Shown here one piece after another: positions 45,543 to 53,881 of a stretch of 64,000 nucleotides of DNA (positions are counted from its first letter, which is position 1; the number at the start of each line of letters is the position of its first letter). The notes under the pieces are model-generated. The model did no database searches. It was not told where the DNA came from and saw only the letters and a program-made list of their open reading frames with translations. The stretch is from Agaricus subrufescens (taxonomy: Eukaryota > Basidiomycota > Agaricomycetes > Agaricales > Agaricaceae). Location of the stretch: positions 1,798,001 to 1,862,000 of the forward strand of contig CM057062.1 of the NCBI GenBank assembly GCA_029945375.1. The letters are read 5' to 3'. Made by a program: the position numbers and the translations under genes.

Positions 45543-48500
45543 TCATGTACTTCTTGGGTGGTAAGGAACAATACAGTATGTGTCCCCCTCATGATCTCCA
45601 GGAAAAATTGCAACTTGGCCACCAGGAACTGCTCCACATACAAGGACTTGTAGATAGGGTGAAGTTTGTAAGAACCGTTTTGTTGCATGATCAATAACCT
45701 TATAAAGCCAAGAGAAAGTGAGGAATAACTGACTACAGTTCATGAACTGATGTACTTACACCCTGATTATGTAGAAAAGAAATAGTGAAGCATAGACCAG
45801 AGATCGGGAACTGATGTACTTACAAACTGACCCATGAGATTTGTGGAAGAGAAATAGTTAGTGACAGACCAGACTTGACCAACTGATGTACTTACTTCCT
45901 GATGCATGAGATTTGTGGAAGAGAAATAGTCAAAGACAGACCAGACTTCACCAACTGATGTACTTACACCCTGATGCATGAGAGTTGTGGAAGAGAAATA
46001 GTCAATAACAGACAAGACTTCACCAACTGATGTACTTACAGTCTGACGCATGAGATTTGTGGAAGAGAAATAGTCAATGACAGACCAGACTTCACTAACT
46101 GACGTACTTACATCCTGATGCATGAGATTTGTGGAAGACAAATAGTCAATGACAGACCAGACTTCACCAATTGATGTACTTACACCCTGATGCATGAGAT
46201 TTTTGGAAGAGAAATAGTCAATAACAGACCAGACTTCACCAACTGATGTACTTACAATCTGATGCATGATATTTGTGGAAGAGAAATAGTCAATGACAGA
46301 CCAGACTTCACCAACTGATGTACTTACAGCCTGATGCATGAGATTTGTGGAAGAGAAATAGTCAATGACAGACCAGACTTCACCAACTGATGTACTTACA
46401 TACTGATGCATGAGATTTGTGGAAGAGAAATAGTCAATGACAGACCAGACTTCACCAACTGATGTACTTACAATCTGACGCATGAGATTCGTGGAAGAGA
46501 ACTAGTCAATAGAGGACTAGCCTTCACCAACTGATGTACTTACATGCTGAAGCATGAGATTTGTGGAAGAGAAATAGTCAATGACAGACCAGACTTCACC
46601 AACTCATGTACTTACATGCTAATGCATGAAATTTGTGGAAGAGAAATAGTCAATGACAGACCAGACTTCACCAACTCATGTACTTACAGCCTGATGCATG
46701 AGAGTTGTGGAAGAGAAATAGTCAATGACAGACCAGACTTCACCAACTGATGTACTTACATACTGATGCATGAGATTCATGGAAGACAAATAGTCAATGA
46801 CAGACCAGACTTCACCAACTCATGTACTTACAATCTGATGCATGAGATTTGTGGAAGAGAACTAGTCAATGGAAGCCTAGCCTTCACCAACTGATGTACT
46901 TACATGCTGATGCATGAGATTTGTGGAAGAGAAATAGTCAATAACAGACAAGACTTCACCAACTGATGTACTTACATGCTAATGCATGAGATTTGTGGAA
47001 GAGAAATAGTCAAAGACAGACCAGACTTCACCAACTGATGTACTTACACGCTGATGCATGAGATTTGTGGAAGAGAAATAGTCAATGACAGACCAGACTT
47101 CACCAACTCATGTACTTACACCCTGATGCATGAGATTTGTTGAAGAGAAATAGTCACTGACAGACCAGACATCACCAACTGATGTACTTACACCCTGATG
47201 CATGAGATTTGTGGAAGAGAAATAGTCAATGACAGACCAGACTTTACCAACTGATGTACTTACATGCTGATGCATGAGATTTGTGGAAGAGAAATAGTCA
47301 ATGACAGACCAGACTTCACCAATTGATGTACTTACAACCTGATCCATCAGATTTGTGCGACAAAATAGTCAATAACAGTCTGGACTTCACCAACTCATTT
47401 ACTTACCACTCTAACCATATATTTTCCATTATCATCAAAGTCAACATCTATATCCTTGTAGTAGACCTCTCGGAACATCCCACTTTTACCAAGTTCATCT
47501 CGAAATTCCTGTAACAATAGTCAGAAATTCCTATCTTTGATACCAAGTCCAATACTACCTTCCATGCACCAAATGCTTTCCTAACAAATACATATACAAT
47601 GCTAACACTGTAATTAGCACTCCACAAACTATCATTGAAGTTGCAAAGCCTGATCATGTTAATATTCGAGACGGCATCAAACTCAATATCCTTTTGATGC
47701 AACTGTGACGAAATCCCTTGCTGAGCCTTAGATCTGTTAACTATCTCGGTTAGTAGTCTTTTGCCCATTTCTGCAAGAATATCTCTAGTAAATCCTATAA
47801 TTTCTTCCTCCGGGAGTTCTGGCATTCCGGCACTGATAAATTTGCCAGCTGAAAGCGTGTATGAGCATTACTCAAATATGATGAGCTATACTCAAACGTA
47901 CCTGATTCCTCGCCACAATATTTATCCCACAACTTGACATAGCCCAGTAACACATCGTGCTCAATACCATCAGCATCAATATAAAACTTCCCCGATCTTT
48001 GCTCATCCACCAGGTAGTCGGCAAAAGAAGCATGTAAGAATGTCAACGGCATCTTATGCGCTTCCTCTCGAGACGGTATCTTGAGGGTTGAAATACATTT
48101 GATGAGAGCGGGACGGACCTGATCCGGATCCAGCTGGAGAACCAGAGCCATGCCTCTTAGTGTGTGGGATTTCAACGAAGCACGGATTCCCCAAGGATCA
48201 TCGTTGCGGAACGCAAGTGCTAGCGCAAGCAAGTGTTGCGCTGCGGGTAGCGACTTCACTGGGATCTTTGAGAGAATCTCGGTGTACAGGTTGTCGAGAT
48301 TCCTGAAGGGCTGCTCCTCGCTCGGAACACACTTCGAACGATCAATGACGGATAAGACAAGACTGAGGCGCGACACGGGATTACCCTCCTCAGGGTCCAT
48401 GATGAACCGAACCGCAGTTGCGGCGAAAACAAAGAGGCCAGACGAAGCAGTTGCTAGCTTTGTGACGTCAGTTTTCACTGGCCAATTCGTGGGAACGACA

Positions 48501-49974
48501 CCAGCAAACTTGCGTTGTATGACGGCGAAGCTTTCATCCAAGAAGCGTGCAGCATCTGTGCGAGCATCCGGGTCATCGATGGAGATGGTGTATGACTTGA
48601 ACTGTCCTTGCATTGGCGCCTCCCTGAACGCATTCATTATATACAACTCCAGACAACTCGCAATGACCCAGGTAAGGGGTGCATCCGGATAATCCTGCAT
48701 AAATGTTCCGATGAGGCCGATGATGTGTTGTTGGGCGTCTGCACCCTCAAGTTCATCAAGTCCATCCAGCAATATATCCAAGGGTGGCCCATCGACTCCA
48801 ATCTTCCCTACTCCGAATGGCTCGATGATGAAGATTTGAAATTGTGTTTCCATATCTGTCTTAAGGATGAGGGGGTCGGCAGCAATCCGATCAACGATAT
48901 AATTTCGGTAAGCTTCGATAGAAACAGCGAGTCGGTACCCGATAGTGGTGAAGACCTGGTTCAGGTTGTTACATTTATTGGGTCGTGAAATGAATACAGA
49001 AATGACGGGATGGTCCGCATTTTCCGTGTAGGTCTGCATGACGGCGGATTTACCAACGCCTGCTGGACCAGTAAGGTGAAAAAGGGATTCGGAGCAGGAG
49101 GCGTCTTTGAACCAAGCCAGGAGCCATTTGAGAATTCCTTCACGTGTGCTGGGATGACACCTGGGGCGCTACTCGCGGGAGGCATCGTTTGGTGCGGAAC
49201 CATCCATGACATACTCTAAAAGCAGTTTTATCACTGTGAACAAGGCAAATGAGTTGAGTTCTCGAAGAAATAAGATGACGGGTCTTACTAGGGTGTATCC
49301 CGCCCTCTCTTTCCCCAAAGGTGCCACCGTAGATATTAAAGCGATGAGCTCCAGCGAAATAGCTGCCTGTACCAGACGGAACTAAGGCGAACATGAGCTC
49401 CAATTGACATCATTCAAATAAACACACAGCCGCACCTTGCAAATTCCATGAAGACGAATCATAATTTCCAGCACCGGATTGATCGATCACAGCAGTGATA
49501 GGCGTCAGTGGGGCGAATGAGGGAGGGGCTGGGGCAACCATGAATCCTGACTCTCTCATCATACAAATACACACAAAAACACACCTAGGACATTGTGTGA
49601 AGGCGAAACATGACTTTCGGCATTGACATCATGAGCTATGGTGGCGATAGGTGTCGGTTCGATGGGTGGAACAGGACATGAGGCAGTCATGAACTTGTGT
49701 TACTAAACAAGTATACGCAGAAACATACCTCCTGTAGCCTGTAAAGACGAGGGACGATTTCCGGAGCTGGAGTCATGGATCATGCTGGCAGTGGGCCTCG
49801 GCTGGACAGATTGGAGAGGGACTGAAGCGACCATAAAATCGGATTGTGTCCTAGTGCAAGGATCTGGAGCATACCTGAGATTCCCGGTGAAGACCCAGAG
49901 GAGCCTCCCAGCCCAAGCGGATCGACCGTGCTGCTATTACGCCTACGTTTAAACAGCCCAAAGCAACAGGCCAT
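45543..49974 (-). CDS. NACHT (STAND) NTPase, NLR-like, with a ladder of single-codon microexons; probable in-frame stop
   Basis: The start is 49974 (MACCFGLFKRRR, with Cys residues that could be lipidated). Short N-terminal exons follow, then exons 49546-49436, 49366-49289, 49233-47902, 47848-47559, 47508-47407, 23 three-base microexons (47338 to 45760) and a terminal exon 45698-45543; phases close from 49546 onward. Motifs: SYFAGAHRFNIYGGTF; Walker A GPAGVGKSA; Walker B LDILLDGLDEL; then helical NACHT-associated sequence and a C-terminal domain ending VPGGQVAIFPGDHEGDTYC. NACHT STAND proteins in fungi act in non-self recognition and cell death. A TAG (49169-49171) lies in frame 80 nt before Walker A, so this allele is truncated unless an extra splice avoids it. 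The C-terminal domain is not recognised. Confidence 0.72.
45699..47406 (-). repeat. 72-bp intron/microexon ladder: 24 intron-like units and 23 three-base exons
   Basis: The minus-strand unit is GTAAGTACATCAG..., with CATTGAC about 30 nt before the end, a T/C-rich tract and CATCAG: 69 nt, followed by 3 nt. Donor G positions are 47406, 47335, 47263, 47191, 47119, 47047, 46975, 46903, 46831, 46759, 46687, 46615, 46543, 46471, 46399, 46327, 46255, 46183, 46111, 46039, 45967, 45895, 45823 and 45759. All 24 donors are GTAAGT and all 24 ends are AG. Unit 1 is 68 nt and units 23 and 24 are 61 nt; all others are 69. The interposed triplets are CAT x5, GGT x5, ATT x3, TAT x2, GCT x2 and one each of GTT, CGT, GAT, ACT, GAA and TTT. 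Unspliced, stops occur in units 1, 23, 24 and in the bodies near 46500 and 46860, so the array is not one open repeat protein. Confidence 0.9.
49420..49865 (-). repeat. Repeated N-terminal exon modules of the NACHT gene
   Basis: Three modules share a pattern of short hydrophobic start, Pro-rich middle and Ser-rich end. They are about 49740-49822 (VPLQSVQPRPTASMIHD), about 49585-49675 (MTASCPVPPIEPTPIATIAHD) and 49436-49546 (MVAPAPPSFAPLTPITAVID), each ending at a GT donor. Introns are 50-70 nt. Two modules join in phase 1; one acceptor (about 49680) does not, so it may be skipped or damaged. Confidence 0.55.
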
Positions 49975-51237
49975 GATTTAGAGTGCTGCAAACAGAAAAC
50001 AAAAGTTGTGTCAAGAGGACCACTGCGAGGATCGTGAAGGTGCAATGTTTGGGCCACACCTCTTTGAGTTGGAGTTCTGTGAGCAGGGATTTGTGCGTAC
50101 GAGGTTGGGTGGCAAGAGAAATCAGCTGGTCTCGTGCCTCTGATCATGGGCATGAGTTCTCTCACAGACGTGCTGTGCTTGTGCTAATTATAAACTACAA
50201 ACGAAGGCTAAGTACACTACATGACCACACGTCTCACTGTTAGACCTCGGAGGAGCGCAGGGGACAAAAACATATATAAGACTGGCTGGTAGCAGAAAAA
50301 ATTACTGAGGTAACATAGGGAAGAACCATGAACATGAAAAACACAGTACCGGACGGGCATATGTTCCCACAATCAGGCGGGCTGTACGCCAGAAGTCTCT
50401 CCAATACTGGACTCGGGTAGGGTAGAGAAAGTGTGCTGTGAAATATCTTCCAGAGAAGGAGTAGCCTTGCACAGGATTAGCACGACTTTATCTGGGGCTA
50501 GTGTGGAGGTGAGGAGGCTGGCTAGAACGATGGCAGTGCCTATGATGAACTTGTACTCATAGGCAAAGCTAAGGGCCTGTTGAAGAAGGTCGTGAGTGAG
50601 GAAGACATGAGAATCACCGTGCCAGAGAAGAGGTTACTTCTAGGTCAAGAGAGTTGAGCGAGAAACTGTGGAATGCCAAACCATATGATATATAGTGTGA
50701 GAGAGACCCGGTAATGAATAGAACTATTAGAAACCCACGTGGAAGGCATCAACTGCCCTTAGAACTGGAGATGCAAGTCCCTACTCGCGTTATTCTCGGC
50801 TTTTCATGGCTTGCGTAAAAGGTCGCTTTCGCCAAGTAGGGCTCTGATGGCTTTCTCCGTTGGCTGGGCAGTTTATCTGGGGACTGTCGGTGTTCGGTAC
50901 AGCACTCATAGGGATTTTACTCGATCAGGAGCCGGAGCTACGAAATGTACGTCTATAGGGAGAGAGAAAATGAACTGTGACTGACTTGACCTGGATGGAA
51001 AACAGCGCAAGGCGAAATCGGAGGACGAGTATCAGGAGGCAGGGTAGCAAGTGTTGTGCAATAGCGCGTCTGGGATCGTAACGGAAATCGCTTGGAACGC
51101 GTTGATTTGTGCAGGGGAGTGGCAGGCTGGGATTGGGCGATAGTTGGCAGCTGAGGGAGGGGTGGGTGGTGTCCGCTCAAGAGAGATAGCAGGCGATGCT
51201 GCTCTTTGGGGCACTTGGGTAAGTCGCACAGGAGGGA
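49975..51237. other. Upstream region of the NACHT gene, no gene recognised
   Basis: No supported ORF on either strand. It includes the presumed promoter and 5' UTR of the minus-strand NACHT gene and the start region of the weak plus-strand gene model at 51.2 kb. A TATA-like TATATAA occurs at about 50273-50279. Confidence 0.4.
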
Positions 51238-52305
51238 GTGAGCAGGTTTATTGACAATCTGCAGGCGCTTCGCATGCTGTCTGCTGGCGTTGAAGCTGAG
51301 TGTCCTGGCGAGGCGCGGGCCATGGCTCGTTCTGGCGCGTGCCCCCAAGAAACGAAGCCATGCCCGTTGCGGGCATTTTTGTTTCCATTTTGGGGGGGTG
51401 CTGCCGTCGGGGTCCTCATGACGTCCACTCTCGTCTTCAAGAACGTGCGGTGCAGACAGGACTGCGGCTCGGTGGCGTCCCTTATATTGTGGGGCGCCTT
51501 TGCTGGCTTCTTTGGCAGCTGGTGCGTCAGATATCACCACAACTGGGTCACTAACAATAGCAAAAAGAGACAGGTTGATTCCCTGATGGGTGCGACTATT
51601 CAGCACACACGCTACTCAAAGGGGGTTGTTCTGCAGGACGCGTGGCGGGCTGAGGGTGAGGTGATCAGTGGGCTCAACCTGCTCACGAACAACCAGGTGT
51701 GTGTGTGTGTGGCTTGTTGAGTGATTTGTTGCTGATGGTGCGCAGGTCAATCTGGCATTGTCGGTGATTACCTCGTTGGTGATTGGGGTCGCGTCGCGGT
51801 CGCTGGCTCATCGAATGCAATCCACATGTTGTCCTCTTTGACACCAGCAGCATGTGCTCCTACCTCAACGAGTGCAAGGTCGATCTTTGGAACTCAGCTG
51901 GCATCCCAAGCCCTCCAAACAGTCACCAGACCAACGAGACGATTAGTTATTGCTTGGTTCCTTGGCGATGTCAGCCCACTTTCCCTACTCCGCTCTTCTC
52001 CTTCCCCCCTGATTTTCCTTTTGCTAAATCTGCCATCAGCTCTCCACTACCGCCATTGTTCACTTTCACGAATGGCCAGCTGGCCTCGTTATCCCGCTTT
52101 GCTGCAAATGCCACATCAGTGTAACAGCCGTCTTCACAACCCATGCCACCCTTCTGGCCCGATATCTCTGCGCTGGCTTTGCCAATTTCTACAACAACCT
52201 CCAGTAGTTTGACGTTGACCATGAGACCTGAACATGCGGTATCCATCACCAATACTACATCAAAAGTTCTGCAGCCCACTATGCTGGCCTTTTCACGACC
52301 ACTTC
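51238..52305 (+). pseudogene. Possible membrane-protein gene fragment cut by gypsy-2
   Basis: A plus-strand frame from 51238 gives hydrophobic segments (GGAAVGVLMTSTLVF, then LILWGAFAGFFGSW) and then LQDAWRAEGEVISGLNLLTN. A clear intron (GTGTGTGTGT donor at about 51697, TGCTGAT branch point, GTGCGCAG acceptor at about 51745) joins in phase to [15 protein letters not shown]. Downstream frames conflict, suggesting further introns or decay. A minus-strand ORF overlaps (50953-51606) but is Pro/Arg/Ser-rich without structure. The gypsy-2 LTR starts at 52306. No family assigned. Confidence 0.3.
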
Positions 52306-52562
52306 TGTTAACCGCTAAGAGGTTCCCTAAGAGGGCAGCTTCGTAGAGAAGGAGAAACAATGTAATACCAAGATGTTCTAACTACAACATAAGTAGACGT
52401 TTATATACTATCTTCCTCCTACCATATGGGTTTTGTTAAAGGATCTATAGAGCAGAACGAGCAAGAGATAATAAAGCGGAGGAGGAGAGAGTAACAAGAG
52501 AAACAGGCAGAGAGGGAATATGAAAAAGAAAAATATTCGGGAGGGGACGTATGGGCATAACA
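52306..52562 (-). repeat. Probable 3' LTR of gypsy-2
   Basis: On the minus strand it begins TGTTATG right after a purine tract and ends CGGTTAACA. A TATATAAACG box lies near 52400. Length 257 bp. An alternative end (GGTATTACA, 52361) would give 202 bp. The partner LTR is not in the window. Confidence 0.5.
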
Positions 52563-52691
52563 TTAGCCCCTGTCTAGGGTCGAGATTCCAGCGAGACTTC
52601 TATGGTTATTTTTTTTTTGCTAGGTTATTCGTTTGAGAGATTACGTGGTTAGGACGTGATATTCGAGTAGGTATGTTTTTGTGAATTTTCT

Positions 52692-53540
52692 TCAATAGAC
52701 ATGTGGTTCAGAGGTGATGTTTGAGTAATAGTCATTGTCGATGTTTTCGTCGTGTGTTGAATCAAATGAAGAAAGAAGGGATTTAAATGGGCAATCGTTA
52801 GGGAAATGGTCCGCTTGAGTTCCCAGACAATACCGACATTGATAAGAAGGACATTGAAGGAGGGCATGTCCAGGTTGCTGACACAACAAACATCGATACA
52901 GAGGACAACAAGTAAGGCTGTGGCCCGGGGCATTCAAGTTGCAGAAACGGCAAGTGTACTTGGGGCAGTAGACAGCAAAGTGACCAGTCTTGCCACATTC
53001 ATGACAAGCTAATTGGGTCTCAGGTCCGGGTTGCGGGATTCGAGGGGATGTTCGAGGGTTGGGGTATGCGCTGAAAATACATCGTGCAATACGATCGGAT
53101 ACTCTCTGTAATCGGAGACTGTTTTCAAGGTTTCGCAGACTTCCAATATGCGTTGCAACTTCTGTTCGGGATTGGAGGAGTTGTCGATGATGATCTGCGT
53201 AAGCGAGGAGAGTGCTTCGTTGACAATTACCGGAACACAGGTTGAGGAGGCGAAGTATATTGGTATTTGATTCGAAGAACTCTGGGTGCGAGTGGGTGGC
53301 GAGGGACAGCGAATCACGAGTTCCCTGGGCCTCTCTAGGAAGAGGTTCATGGGTGTTTCTAGATTGAGTGGGAAAGGGTTCTGATCGAAAAGTTCTTTCA
53401 TCTCGCGAGTGATAAATAGTGTTGGTATAGGGGAGTGTATTGGCATTTGCCATGGCTCTTCCGGGGGAAGATGTTCGAGTTGAATCGAGAGAGGGGGAGA
53501 TGAGGTTACCGGGTGAAGTTGGCGAAACAGGTCGTTCCAT
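52692..53540 (-). CDS. Gypsy-2 3' ORF with four zinc knuckles
   Basis: A 282-residue open frame downstream of pol. The C-terminal third has four consecutive knuckle-like units: CHECGKTGHFAVYC, CRFCNLNAPGHSLTC, CLLCQQPGHALLQC, and CRYCLGTQADHFPNDC. The first and third are classic CX2CX4HX4C; the others have longer loops. Such knuckles bind single-stranded nucleic acid. Gag of this element already has one CCHC knuckle, so this is an additional nucleic-acid-binding protein at the 3' end. It overlaps the ORF at 53009-53860 by over 500 nt in a different frame; one could be a frameshift or splice continuation of the other. Confidence 0.7.
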   Translation of the reverse strand: MERPVSPTSPGNLISPSLDSTRTSSPGRAMANANTLPYTNTIYHSRDERTFRSEPFPTQSRNTHEPLPREAQGTRDSLSLATHSHPEFFESNTNILRLLNLCSGNCQRSTLLAYADHHRQLLQSRTEVATHIGSLRNLENSLRLQRVSDRIARCIFSAYPNPRTSPRIPQPGPETQLACHECGKTGHFAVYCPKYTCRFCNLNAPGHSLTCCPLYRCLLCQQPGHALLQCPSYQCRYCLGTQADHFPNDCPFKSLLSSFDSTHDENIDNDYYSNITSEPHVY

Positions 53541-53860
53541 TCTTCCATAGTCTGAGGATGGTCGGAGTGGTCCTGCCTCAAGAGGGAGAATGGGGTTGAT
53601 GTCACAGGTGGCGAGGGCGGTGCTGAGATCCTCGCGATATTGTTGAGCAAAGTTGAGGGTCTGTTCGAGGGTAAGGTTTCGGAGAATTCAAGCAATGGTG
53701 GTGGGGGAGAGATTGGCGGAGAGACATTGGATAGCGGGGCTGGTAGGGGTTGTTGGTCTGGGTTGTTGGTAGATGGGGATAGTGGAGGCTGGTCGGTCCA
53801 AGGGCTCCGACCATTCCATGGATCTTGATGATTGACTAGGGGATCGGGTGTGTTCGACAT
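53009..53860 (-). CDS. Gypsy-2 3' ORF overlapping the zinc-knuckle ORF
   Basis: A 283-residue open frame starting 22 bp after the pol stop and in the same frame as pol. The first half is Pro/Ser-rich; the second half contains MEEWNDLFRQLHP, then ITREMKELFDQNPFPL, then SLTQIIIDNSSNPEQKL, helical-looking and plausible as protein. It shares no domain known to me. The likely arrangement is that this N-terminal part continues into the zinc-knuckle frame, but both frames are open across 53009-53540. Confidence 0.5.
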   Translation of the reverse strand: MSNTPDPLVNHQDPWNGRSPWTDQPPLSPSTNNPDQQPLPAPLSNVSPPISPPPPLLEFSETLPSNRPSTLLNNIARISAPPSPPVTSTPFSLLRQDHSDHPQTMEEWNDLFRQLHPVTSSPPLSIQLEHLPPEEPWQMPIHSPIPTLFITREMKELFDQNPFPLNLETPMNLFLERPRELVIRCPSPPTRTQSSSNQIPIYFASSTCVPVIVNEALSSLTQIIIDNSSNPEQKLQRILEVCETLKTVSDYREYPIVLHDVFSAHTPTLEHPLESRNPDLRPN

Positions 53861-53881
53861 AGGCGAGAGCAGGGGAACTTG

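Noticed and set aside
45767..46483. A 238-residue minus-strand ORF of 24-residue repeats (VSTSVGEVWSVIDYFSSTN type) as a real repeat protein
   Set aside because: It is the read-through of the intron-like units. The frame cannot be reached from the upstream exon because unit 1 has TGA, and bodies near 46500 and 46860 have TAG. Perfect splice signals in every unit argue for introns.
46544..46750. Plus-strand ORF across the 72-bp array
   Set aside because: A frame effect of a repeat whose length is a multiple of three. It breaks outside a few units, and the strand is opposite to the NACHT gene.
45535..47420. CRISPR array
   Set aside because: The repeats are contiguous, with 3-bp separators rather than 25-40 bp unique spacers, in a eukaryotic gene.
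50953..51606. Minus-strand 217-residue ORF as a gene
   Set aside because: The composition is Pro/Arg/Ser/His-rich without segments of regular structure. The plus strand has hydrophobic segments and an in-phase intron, so it is the better though weak model.
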